From NCBI GenBank assembly GCA_964481035.1, contig CAYZSE010000106.1, forward strand, positions 1 to 12,371: a DNA stretch of 12,371 bases, written 5' to 3'. The stretch is from JAAAPF01 sp964481035 (GTDB lineage Bacteria > Pseudomonadota > Alphaproteobacteria > Geminicoccales > Geminicoccaceae). The notes below the pieces were generated by a model that was not told the DNA's origin, ran no database searches, and saw only the letters and a list, made by a program, of their open reading frames with translations. The translations under genes and the position numbers were made by a program. Below are positions 1 to 5,989 of this stretch, piece after piece. How positions within the stretch are numbered: the stretch's first letter is position 1; each line of letters opens with the position of its first letter.

Positions 1-30
1 CAGGGTGTTGGAGGTGGTTTCGGGGGCGTG

Positions 31-100
31 CCGGGCGCGGTGCGGGGCCGGGCGCCCGGCGATGGGCCTCGTCACGAGACAACGGTTGACCGCCGGGCGC
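31..100. repeat. Three CCGGGCGC copies around the speD promoter
   Basis: The octamer CCGGGCGC occurs at 31-38, 48-55 and 93-100. The middle copy lies in a perfect 14-bp palindrome, GCCGGGCGCCCGGC, at 47-60. The third copy lies in the spacer of the proposed speD promoter. This could be a repressor or activator operator, but in such G+C-rich DNA it may also be chance. No regulator gene is visible nearby. Confidence 0.3.
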
Positions 101-114
101 CGCGTCCGTAGAAC
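86..114 (+). promoter_or_regulatory. Sigma70-type promoter for speDE
   Basis: TTGACC at 86-91 matches the -35 consensus at 5 of 6 positions. TAGAAC at 109-114 matches the -10 consensus at 4 of 6, and the spacer is exactly 17 bp. Transcription would start near 121, giving a leader of about 43 nt before the speD start at 164. It is the best promoter match I noticed in the window. It also argues against any start upstream of 164. Confidence 0.55.
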
Positions 115-151
115 CCGCGCTCCCGTGATCCTGCGGGGACATCTGCTGGTT

Positions 152-158
152 GGGGAGG
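152..158 (+). promoter_or_regulatory. Ribosome binding site that fixes the speD start
   Basis: GGGGAGG ends 5 nt before the ATG at 164 and is a near-perfect Shine-Dalgarno sequence. It selects this ATG over the in-frame ATG at position 5, which would add 53 residues of arginine-rich, non-homologous sequence. Confidence 0.75.
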
Positions 159-163
159 ACGCC

Positions 164-646
164 ATGTCACCAGACGGCCTCTTCCAATTGGGGATGGGTT
201 TGGATCTGCCAAAAACCTCCCAAACGGAAGCTCTGCACACGCCCACGCCGGCCGCCGAGGCGGCGAACGAACGCCTGGACTTCTTCATCGAGCGCGATGG
301 GGTGAGCTGCGCGGGCGCGCACTACATCATCGACCTCTATGGGGCGTCCCGGCTCGACGACATCGAGCACGTCCGACGCACGCTCCTGCAGTGCGTCGAC
401 GCGGCGGGTGCCACGCTTCTCCACATCCACCTCCACCCGTTCGAGCCCAATGGCGGGATCAGCGGCGTCGCGGTCTTGTCCGAGAGCCACATCTCGATCC
501 ACTCCTGGCCGGAGCGGGACTACGCCGCACTCGACGTCTTCATGTGCGGCGACGCCAAGCCCGAGCGCTGCGTGCCGGTGCTGGAGCAGGCGTTCCGCGC
601 CGAGCGGGTGGAGGTCGCGGAGCTGTTGCGCGGCAAGGCGGCGTGA
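164..646 (+). CDS. speD: S-adenosylmethionine decarboxylase proenzyme
   Basis: This enzyme decarboxylates S-adenosylmethionine to supply the aminopropyl donor for spermidine synthesis in the cytoplasm. The 160-residue product matches the short Thermotoga/Bacillus-type family, whose pyruvoyl cofactor arises by self-cleavage. The core motif VLSESHISIHSWPE is at residues 104-117. By family knowledge the chain is cut between Glu107 and Ser108, with Ser108 becoming the pyruvoyl group. His113 and Cys128 (in FMCGDA) match the processing and catalytic residues. The first 45 or so residues, with FQLGMGLDL near the start, extend beyond the roughly 125-130-residue family core; I recall similar extensions in alphaproteobacterial members. 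The start is set by a strong ribosome binding site at 152-158. The stop overlaps the speE start (GTGA), so the two are probably translationally coupled. Confidence 0.95.
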   Translation: MSPDGLFQLGMGLDLPKTSQTEALHTPTPAAEAANERLDFFIERDGVSCAGAHYIIDLYGASRLDDIEHVRRTLLQCVDAAGATLLHIHLHPFEPNGGISGVAVLSESHISIHSWPERDYAALDVFMCGDAKPERCVPVLEQAFRAERVEVAELLRGKAA

Positions 647-1497
647 GCGAGCGGCGCTGGTTTCAGGAGACCCTGCACGGCGACGTGCGGGTCTCCTACG
701 CCGCCGGGCGGGTGCTGCGCGAGGCGACGACCGCGCACCAGAAGCTCGCGCTGTTCGAGAATGCGACCTTCGGCACGATGTTGATGCTCGACGGCGTGAC
801 CCAGGTCACGCTGAAGGACGAGTTCATCTACCATGAGATGCTCGCCCACGTGCCGCTCTTCGCCCACGGCAGCGCCAAGGACGTGCTCATCGTCGGCGGC
901 GGCGACGGCGGGCTCGCCGAGGAGGTCTTGAAGCACCGGGGCGTCGAGCGGGTCGTCCTGGTCGAGATCGACCAGGGCGTCGTCGACTTCGCCGAGGCGC
1001 ACTTTCAAGAGATGAGCGGCGCCGCCTTCGCCGATCCGCGGCTCGAGGTCGTCATCGCCGACGGCCTCGCCTTCGCCGCCGGGACCGAGCGCCGCTTCGA
1101 CGTCGTCCTCGTCGATTCGACCGATCCCATCGGGCCCGGCGAGGTGTTGTTTCGCGAGAGCTTCTACCGCGATCTCGCGCGCATCCTGCAGCCCGGCGGC
1201 GTCGTCGCCACGCAGAACGGCGTGCCGTTCCTGCAGCCGCGCGAGTTCCAGATGGGCCTCGGCAACCTCAAGCGGGTGTTCGCCGACGCCACCGCCTACG
1301 GCGTCGTCGTGCCGACCTATTTCGGCGGCCACATGACCCTCGGCTTCGCCGGCAAGCCACGGCCCGCGCCGGACCTGGCGAGCCTCGGCGAGCGCTTCCA
1401 GACGGCCGGCTTCGCGACCCGCTACTACACCCCGGCCGTCCACCAGGCGGCCTTCGCCCTGCCGCGCTTCATCGAGGATCTGGTGCAGGCGGCGTGA
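643..1497 (+). CDS. speE: Spermidine synthase (polyamine aminopropyltransferase)
   Basis: SpeE transfers the aminopropyl group from decarboxylated S-adenosylmethionine, the SpeD product, to putrescine, giving spermidine and methylthioadenosine. The product is 284 residues, the usual size. The nucleotide-binding glycine loop GGGDGG is at residues 85-90, the acidic EID motif at 108-110, and DSTDPIGPGEVLF at 158-170, with Asp158 in the catalytic position by family knowledge. The C-terminal stretch YYTPAVHQAAFALP resembles the Escherichia coli enzyme more than archaeal or plant ones. The GTG start overlaps the speD stop by 4 nt, and no good alternative start fits the homology. Putrescine is the likely acceptor, but acceptor specificity cannot be read with certainty from sequence. 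The gene ends 53 nt before a convergent gene. Confidence 0.95.
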   Translation: MSERRWFQETLHGDVRVSYAAGRVLREATTAHQKLALFENATFGTMLMLDGVTQVTLKDEFIYHEMLAHVPLFAHGSAKDVLIVGGGDGGLAEEVLKHRGVERVVLVEIDQGVVDFAEAHFQEMSGAAFADPRLEVVIADGLAFAAGTERRFDVVLVDSTDPIGPGEVLFRESFYRDLARILQPGGVVATQNGVPFLQPREFQMGLGNLKRVFADATAYGVVVPTYFGGHMTLGFAGKPRPAPDLASLGERFQTAGFATRYYTPAVHQAAFALPRFIEDLVQAA

Positions 1498-1550
1498 GAG
1501 CCCCGCGCGCTCGACGGGGAAGCGGGCCACCTCGGGTGACGACGGGCGTT

Positions 1551-3104
1551 TCAGCGCCGCCGCTTCCAGTCCACGCGATAGAGGTCGAAGCGCCGGTCGG
1601 TGAGGTTTTGCACCGTGCCCGAGGTCCGGGCCTGCTCGAGGTCGGCGAGGTGGACGTCGGCGAAGGCGACCATCTCGACGTTCGGGGTCGTATCCGCGGC
1701 GACGCCGTCCCGGGCGAAGGGGAAGTCGCAGGGCGTGACGATGCAGCTCTGGGCGTATTGGATGTCCATGTTGTCGACGCCCGGCAAATTGCCGCAATTG
1801 CCGGCGAGGGCGACGTACATCTGGTTCTCGACCGCGCGCGCCTGGCAGCAGTAGCGCACCCGCAGATAGCTCTGCCGCTCGTCGGTGCAGAACGGCACGA
1901 ACAAGAGCCGCGCGCCCTGATCGACGAGGTGGCGGGCGAGCTCCGGGAACTCGCTATCGTAGCAGATGAGCACGCCGATCGGCCCGCAATCGGTCATCAC
2001 CGTCTCGAGCTCGTCGCCGCCCTCGATGTTCCACCAGTAGCGCTCGTTGGGCGTCGGATGAATTTTCGCCTGCTCGTGGATCGAGCCGTCGCGCAGGCAG
2101 ACATAGGCGATGTTGTGGATCGCGCCCGAGGCCACCCGGGTCGGGTGCGAGCCGCCGATGATGTTGATGTTGTAGTCGACGGCGAGCCGCGACAGCAGCT
2201 GCTTCAAGGGCTCGGTGTACTCGTCGAGCCGCGCGATCGCTTCCGACGCCGGGATCTTCGCATTTTCGATCGAAAGCAATTGCAGCGTGAACAGCTCGGG
2301 GAAGACGACGAAGTCGGCCTTATAGTCGGCGACGACGTCGACGAAGTACTCGACGTTGTGACCGAACTCCGCAAAGGTATGAACCCGTCGCTGCTGGTAT
2401 TGGACGATGGCGAGGCGCACGTGATCTTGCAGCGGCAGCGCCTGAGCGCGCCCGCCCGGCGCCGGCTCCGCCGCGACATAGCGGGGGTTGCGCCAGACGA
2501 GGTGCGCCGCGTGGCCGAGGCTCTCGCGGTCGCCCGGCAGGTAGTTCTCGAGCACGCCCACGACCTCGAAGCCGTTCCTGAGCTGGAAGGACAGCACGGG
2601 ATCGCGCGCTCGGCGCTCCTTGACGGCGTGGACGTAGGCGTCCGGCGAGCCGTAGGTCTTGATCCGGCGGTGCAGCGCCGGCAGCCGGCCGCCGAAGACG
2701 ATGCCCTTGCAGCCGAGCCGCACGCAGAGTTCCTTGCGGGCGTTGTAGAGACGCTGACCGATGCGCGAGCCGCGATGGCTCGGATCGACGAAGACCTCGG
2801 CGCCGTAGAGCCAGTCGCCGTCGGGCGCATGCCGCGCATTGTAGCCGCCGCCGGTGATCTCCGACCAGGTGTGCGGGCGCAGGGCGAGCCGCTCGCGGAC
2901 GCGGAAGGTCGAGCAGTAGCCGATGATCCGGCCGTCCAGCACCGCGACGAGCTGGCCCTGCGGGAAGTTCTGCATCTGGCCCTTGAGCTGGGCCGTCGCA
3001 TAGGTCTCTCCCGCGCCGTAGACCTCGGCGGAAAGCCGCCGGACGGATGAGATGTCGGCGAGCGTGGCCTGGCGGACCTCGAGACGGGGCTCCTTGTCGT
3101 TCAT
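1551..3104 (-). CDS. Fused GNAT acetyltransferase and nitrilase-family amidohydrolase
   Basis: This 517-residue protein carries two enzymes. Residues 1 to about 210 are a RimI-type GNAT domain, with the acetyl-CoA-binding motif VDPSHRGSRIGQRLY at 106-120. Residues about 228-515 are a carbon-nitrogen hydrolase of the nitrilase superfamily. Its catalytic triad is intact: Glu270 in VVFPELF, Lys347 in EQAKIHP and Cys381 in ICYDSEFPE. The layout matches the bifunctional YhcX-like family of Bacillus subtilis and the nitrilase branch that often has an N-terminal RimI domain; the substrate is not established. The ATG is preceded by AGGAGA 6 nt upstream, so the start is secure. It is transcribed alone, convergent with speDE. 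Amide hydrolysis or N-acylation of a polyamine or amino-acid derivative is conceivable from context, but this is inference. No signal peptide or membrane segment is visible. Confidence 0.9.
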   Translation of the reverse strand: MNDKEPRLEVRQATLADISSVRRLSAEVYGAGETYATAQLKGQMQNFPQGQLVAVLDGRIIGYCSTFRVRERLALRPHTWSEITGGGYNARHAPDGDWLYGAEVFVDPSHRGSRIGQRLYNARKELCVRLGCKGIVFGGRLPALHRRIKTYGSPDAYVHAVKERRARDPVLSFQLRNGFEVVGVLENYLPGDRESLGHAAHLVWRNPRYVAAEPAPGGRAQALPLQDHVRLAIVQYQQRRVHTFAEFGHNVEYFVDVVADYKADFVVFPELFTLQLLSIENAKIPASEAIARLDEYTEPLKQLLSRLAVDYNINIIGGSHPTRVASGAIHNIAYVCLRDGSIHEQAKIHPTPNERYWWNIEGGDELETVMTDCGPIGVLICYDSEFPELARHLVDQGARLLFVPFCTDERQSYLRVRYCCQARAVENQMYVALAGNCGNLPGVDNMDIQYAQSCIVTPCDFPFARDGVAADTTPNVEMVAFADVHLADLEQARTSGTVQNLTDRRFDLYRVDWKRRR

Positions 3105-3180
3105 GCGGCTCTCCTGCTGGCGCTGGAGCGTCTACGCGACCTCGCGACCTTCCGAAAGCACCGTCGGCAGGCCGCGCGAG

Positions 3181-3194
3181 CGCAGCCGGCTGCG
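3181..3194. promoter_or_regulatory. 14-bp perfect palindrome upstream of the fusion gene
   Basis: CGCAGCCGGCTGCG reads the same on both strands and sits about 77 bp before the start of the acetyltransferase-nitrilase gene. It could be an operator half-site pair. The all-strong-base content of the region makes chance palindromes common, so this is weak evidence. Confidence 0.2.
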
Positions 3195-3291
3195 TCCTCG
3201 TCGAGATTGATCGGCGTTTACCATCCATCGCTGTGGCGCGTCCCGAGCGGCGTGATAGCGTCCTCGGCTCGCAAGCGGAGGCGCGGGTCCG

Positions 3292-3480
3292 ATGCACCGC
3301 GGAGACGAGATCCTGCTGCCCGACGGGCGGCGCCTGCCCTACCGACGCCCGGAATGGCGTCCGGTCGCCGTGCGCCGCACGGTGCTGACGGGCGGACGGC
3401 GCGCCGCCTCCACGCGTGATCGCCGCGCCAAGCCGCGCGGTCGCGAGCAGCCGGGCCGCGTCGTCGACGTCGAGGCTTGA
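3292..3480 (+). CDS. Small basic hypothetical protein (doubtful)
   Basis: This ORF encodes 62 residues beginning MHRGDEILLPDGRRLPYRR. It is arginine-rich (including RRPEWRPVAVRR), strongly basic in its second half, and has no signal peptide or membrane segment. A GGAGG-like site about 8 nt before the ATG and mostly G/C third codon positions favour translation. Against it, the composition is what G+C-rich noncoding DNA often gives, no family is recognised, and it overlaps a minus-strand ORF that follows pheA. No function is proposed. Confidence 0.3.
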   Translation: MHRGDEILLPDGRRLPYRRPEWRPVAVRRTVLTGGRRAASTRDRRAKPRGREQPGRVVDVEA

Positions 3481-3608
3481 GCACGCCGCCGGATCACGAT
3501 GTCGGCGAGGGCGTCGAGCAGGTCGTCTTCGGCGCCATAGGCGACGACGATCACCCCCGACGACGGGCGCGGCAAGGCCCCGAGCCGGGCTATCGGCTCG
3601 GGCGCCAT
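3339..3608 (-). CDS. Small hypothetical ORF overlapping the pheA stop (doubtful or decayed)
   Basis: The ATG overlaps the pheA stop as ATGA, the same junction type as kdsB-pheA, which would suit a third coupled gene. The 89-residue product starts MAPEPIARLGALP. Up to about residue 43 it looks protein-like, with the hydrophobic stretch GVIVVAYGAEDD followed by LLDALADIVI and high G/C third positions. After that it becomes an arginine-, threonine- and serine-rich tail typical of out-of-frame reading. A frameshifted remnant, or an ORF simply created by readthrough past pheA, are both possible. Codons 3-10 also form a strong hairpin (3579-3602), an alternative explanation for the sequence there. 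I do not recognise a family. Confidence 0.3.
   Translation of the reverse strand: MAPEPIARLGALPRPSSGVIVVAYGAEDDLLDALADIVIRRRAQASTSTTRPGCSRPRGLARRSRVEAARRPPVSTVRRTATGRHSGRR
3579..3602 (-). terminator. Stable hairpin just after the pheA stop
   Basis: CCCGAGCCG at 3579-3587 pairs perfectly with CGGCTCGGG at 3594-3602 around a 6-nt loop, giving a 9-bp, mostly G-C stem. On the minus strand it begins about 6 nt after the pheA stop codon. No T-run follows, so it is not a textbook intrinsic terminator. It may act as a 3'-end-stabilising or pausing hairpin, or assist factor-dependent ending. Confidence 0.4.
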
Positions 3609-4462
3609 CAGCCGAGACGGCGAAAGCCGTGCGCCTTGTAGGTGCCGAGCAGGCGTAGCTCGTCGGAGAAAAAGGCGAGCTCCTCGAGCGCGTTGGCGAG
3701 CGGCGTCTGCGCCGGGTGCCCGATGACGTCGGCGTAGAAGCGGGCCTGGTTGAAGTCGGCCTCCACGTAGCTCTCGAGCTTGGTCATGTTGAGGCCGTTG
3801 GTGGCGAAGCCGCCGAGCGCCTTGTAGAGCGCCGCCGGCACGTTGCGCACGCGAAAGACGAAGGTCGTCACGCACGGCCCCTCGTGGACGTCGGGAACCT
3901 GCGGCACCAGGGCGAGGATGACGAAGCGCGTGGTGTTGTGGTCGGCGTCCTCGATGTCGCCGTCGAGCACCGCGAGGCCGTGGATCTCCGCGGCGAGGCT
4001 GGAGGCGATGGCGCCGTGTCCCGGCCCGAAGCGACCCTCGGCGACCATCTTCGCCGAACCGGCGGTGTCCGCCTCGACCACCGGGGTGAGCCCGCGCGCA
4101 TGCAGGTAGGCACGGCATTGGCCGAGCGCCTGCTCGTGGCTGTGGACGTGGCTGAGATCCTCGATGTCGCTGGCGGCCGGGGCGAGCAATTGGTGGCTCA
4201 CCCGCAGGAACGTCTCGCCCACGATGTGCAGGTCGCCGTGCGGCATGAGCAGGTGCGTGCCGGCGACGCGGCCCGCGACCGAGTTCTCGATCGGGATCAT
4301 CGCGAGGTCGGTGGCACCTTGGCTGACAGCGGCGAAGGCGTCCTCGAACGAGGCGCAGGCGACCGCCTCGAGATCGGGCAGCTCCTGGCGGCAGGCGAGA
4401 TGTGAAAAGGCGCCAGGCGTACCTTGGAAGGCGATGTTCCGAGCCGTGACGAGCGCGCTCAT
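3608..4462 (-). CDS. pheA: Prephenate dehydratase with ACT domain
   Basis: This enzyme converts prephenate to phenylpyruvate, the committed step to phenylalanine, in the cytoplasm. The 284-residue product is a stand-alone dehydratase without a chorismate mutase domain. The catalytic part (about 8-185) shows GTPGAFSH at 14-21, PIENSVAGRV at 57-66 and DHNTTRF at 174-180, whose Thr178 is the expected catalytic residue. A C-terminal ACT domain (about 197-275) should sense phenylalanine. Where the classical ESRP motif is expected it reads TKLESYVEADF, a variant I associate with alphaproteobacterial enzymes, so feedback may differ from the E. coli type. The ATG overlaps the kdsB stop (ATGA), with GGAAG upstream, implying coupled translation from a shared transcript. 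A hairpin follows the stop. Confidence 0.95.
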   Translation of the reverse strand: MSALVTARNIAFQGTPGAFSHLACRQELPDLEAVACASFEDAFAAVSQGATDLAMIPIENSVAGRVAGTHLLMPHGDLHIVGETFLRVSHQLLAPAASDIEDLSHVHSHEQALGQCRAYLHARGLTPVVEADTAGSAKMVAEGRFGPGHGAIASSLAAEIHGLAVLDGDIEDADHNTTRFVILALVPQVPDVHEGPCVTTFVFRVRNVPAALYKALGGFATNGLNMTKLESYVEADFNQARFYADVIGHPAQTPLANALEELAFFSDELRLLGTYKAHGFRRLG

Positions 4463-5238
4463 GCGGTGCTTCCGGGCGGCGGGGTGAGGGGGCGATGGGC
4501 GAGTCGGCGACGGGCGGCCTCCAGGTCTTCGGGGGTGTCGATGCCGGCGGGCGCGTGGGCGACACGCCGCACGCCGATCGTCATGCCGGCCTCCAGCGCG
4601 CGGAGCTGCTCGAGGCGCTCGCGTCGCTCGAGCGGGCTCGGGGCGAGGTCGCAGAACCGTTCGAGCGCCTGGCGGCTGAACCCGTATAGGCCGACGTGAT
4701 GGAAGATCGGCCCGGGGCCGCTCGGCGCCGGCGCGCGGGTGAAGTAGAGGGCGCGGCCGCGGGTCTGGGCTTCGTCGGCGAAGCTTACCACCGCCTTGAC
4801 GACGTTCGGGTCGTCGCGCTCGCGGGCGTCGTCGGAGGCGACGACGAGCGTGCCGATGTCGCAGCCCTCCTCGATCACGGGGGCGAGGGCGAGGGCGAGA
4901 TAGTCGGGATCGACCTCGGGCATGTCGCCTTGCAGGTTGACGACGAGATCGATGGTTCGGCCCGGATCGAGCTCGTCGATCGCGGCCAGCACCCGGTCGG
5001 TCCCCGACGGCAGCGCCGGATCCGTCAAGATGGCCTTGGCGCCCGCGTTCTCCACGGCGAAGGCGATCTCCGCGTCGGCGGCGGCGACGACGACGGGCCC
5101 GATCTGCGCCTCGAGCCCGCGCTGCACGACGTGCAGGATCATCGGCGCGCCGGCGATCTCGGCCAGCGGCTTGCGCGGCAGCCGGGTCGCGGCGAGGCGC
5201 GAGGGGATGACGACGAGGACGCTGGGCGATGGCGACAT
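4459..5238 (-). CDS. kdsB: 3-deoxy-manno-octulosonate cytidylyltransferase (CMP-Kdo synthetase)
   Basis: KdsB joins CTP and Kdo to form CMP-Kdo, the activated sugar that attaches the LPS core to lipid A; its presence implies a Gram-negative outer membrane. The 259-residue product has the family's full length. Motifs visible are the nucleotide-binding IPSRLAATRLPRKPL at 11-25, SGTDRVLAA at 78-86, NLQGDMPEV at 101-109 with the magnesium-binding Asp105, FHHVGLYGF at 179-187, LEQLRALEAG at 209-218 and GIDTPEDLE at 232-240. The ATG at 5238 fits the conserved N-terminus, although the upstream ribosome site is weak. It is the first gene of a leftward kdsB-pheA unit and lies divergent from the cytochrome gene, an arrangement I recall from alphaproteobacteria. 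The C-terminal residues overlap the pheA start. Confidence 0.95.
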   Translation of the reverse strand: MSPSPSVLVVIPSRLAATRLPRKPLAEIAGAPMILHVVQRGLEAQIGPVVVAAADAEIAFAVENAGAKAILTDPALPSGTDRVLAAIDELDPGRTIDLVVNLQGDMPEVDPDYLALALAPVIEEGCDIGTLVVASDDARERDDPNVVKAVVSFADEAQTRGRALYFTRAPAPSGPGPIFHHVGLYGFSRQALERFCDLAPSPLERRERLEQLRALEAGMTIGVRRVAHAPAGIDTPEDLEAARRRLAHRPLTPPPGSTA

Positions 5239-5269
5239 GCGGCTTCGTGCCCGGCCTTGAGCTGGTGTT

Positions 5270-5312
5270 CGGAGCGTGCGAGCGGGACAAGTTCGTAGCT
5301 TGACACGCTCCG
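5270..5312. promoter_or_regulatory. 9-bp inverted repeat in the kdsB/cytochrome divergent region
   Basis: CGGAGCGTG at 5270-5278 and CACGCTCCG at 5304-5312 are perfect inverted copies separated by 25 bp. The region lies between two divergent genes, 32 bp from the kdsB start and 83 bp from the cytochrome start. The right arm overlaps the TTGACA at 5300-5305. The centre-to-centre distance of about 34 bp, close to three helical turns, would suit a dimeric or looping regulator bound on one face. This is inference from geometry. Confidence 0.4.
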
Positions 5313-5328
5313 GGGCCGTCCGCAAACG
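5300..5328 (+). promoter_or_regulatory. Possible promoter for the cytochrome c gene
   Basis: TTGACA at 5300-5305 is a perfect -35 consensus. At a 17-bp spacer the -10 position (5323-5328) reads CAAACG, a poor match, so the promoter would be weak or need an activator. The leader would be about 60 nt. No convincing promoter was seen for kdsB on the other strand. Confidence 0.35.
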
Positions 5329-5394
5329 ACCCGCGGCGGCGGGGCTACGCCAGGCCCGAACGGCGGGCGCTGCGCGACACACGGATGGGACGTC

Positions 5395-5976
5395 ATGGCA
5401 GGATCGCTCGAGGCCAACAAGATCATAGCGGGCGTGCTGACCGCGGGCATCATCGTCGTCGGCGCGAGCGTCCTCTCCGACCTGCTCTACCACCCGCGCA
5501 CCCTCGCCGAGAACGCCTTTCCCATCCAAACGGGCGAGGAGACGGCCGTCGCCGAGGCGGAGCCGGTGCAGGAGACCCCCTTGCCGGTGCTCCTCGCGTC
5601 GGCCTCTGCCGAGGACGGGCAAGGAACGTTCCGCGCCTGCGCTGCCTGCCATACGCCGGACGAGGGCGGTCCCAACCGGGTCGGCCCGAACCTCTGGGGC
5701 GTCGTCGGTCGCGGCATCGCCGCGCGCGAGGGCTTCAGCTACTCGGACGCGCTCGCCGGCAAGGAGGGCGAGTGGACATACGAGAACCTCTATGCGTTCT
5801 TGAAGGCACCGAGCGACTGGGCGCCGGGGACGAGCATGAGCTACGCCGGCCTGCGCAAGAGCGAGGACCGCGCCGACGTCATCGCCTATCTGCGCTCGCT
5901 CGCGAACGATCCCCAGCCGCTGCCCGAGCCCGACGCCGCTGCCGACGCCGAGCCCGCCACCGCCGAGGGCCGGTAG
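5395..5976 (+). CDS. cycM: Membrane-anchored c-type cytochrome (CycM/c552-like)
   Basis: A 193-residue class I cytochrome c that probably carries electrons in the periplasm between the bc1 complex and a terminal oxidase. Residues about 10-31 form one hydrophobic segment (IIAGVLTAGIIVVGASVL) that is most likely an uncleaved anchor. A Glu/Ala/Pro-rich linker (about 45-65) follows, then a haem domain of about 100 residues. Haem attachment is at CAACH, 82-86, with His86 as one axial ligand, and Met148 in GTSMSY the likely second. VGPNLWGVVGR at 97-107 is the usual conserved loop. The acidic alanine/proline tail (172-193) is poorly conserved-looking. It is divergent from kdsB, as in the cycM-kdsB-pheA arrangement I recall from alphaproteobacteria. 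Electron partners are inferred from the family. Confidence 0.9.
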   Translation: MAGSLEANKIIAGVLTAGIIVVGASVLSDLLYHPRTLAENAFPIQTGEETAVAEAEPVQETPLPVLLASASAEDGQGTFRACAACHTPDEGGPNRVGPNLWGVVGRGIAAREGFSYSDALAGKEGEWTYENLYAFLKAPSDWAPGTSMSYAGLRKSEDRADVIAYLRSLANDPQPLPEPDAAADAEPATAEGR

Positions 5977-5989
5977 GGGGCGCCGAGCG

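Larger units (their letters stand above)
3105..3607. other. Weakly coding region between the fusion gene and pheA
   Basis: No recognisable gene lies in these 503 bases. About 3200-3235 is less G+C-rich and may hold the promoter of the minus-strand fusion gene, but I could not find convincing -35 and -10 boxes. A perfect 14-bp palindrome, CGCAGCCGGCTGCG, lies at 3181-3194, about 77 bp upstream of that gene's start. Two small ORFs, plus 3292-3480 and minus 3339-3608, overlap on opposite strands and cannot both be fully real. A strong hairpin at 3579-3602 follows pheA. Confidence 0.6.

Noticed and set aside
5..163. Upstream extension of speD from an ATG at position 5
   Set aside because: The added residues are arginine-rich and unlike the family. 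A promoter and a strong ribosome site lie inside the stretch, just before the ATG at 164.
1501..1519. CCCCG/CGGGG hairpin between speE and the convergent gene
   Set aside because: The stem is only 5 bp with a 9-nt loop and no T-run on either strand, too weak to call a terminator.
1494..3050. Plus-strand open frame of 518 codons opposite the fusion gene
   Set aside because: The minus strand encodes a complete two-domain protein with intact catalytic residues, so this frame is a by-product of high G+C content.
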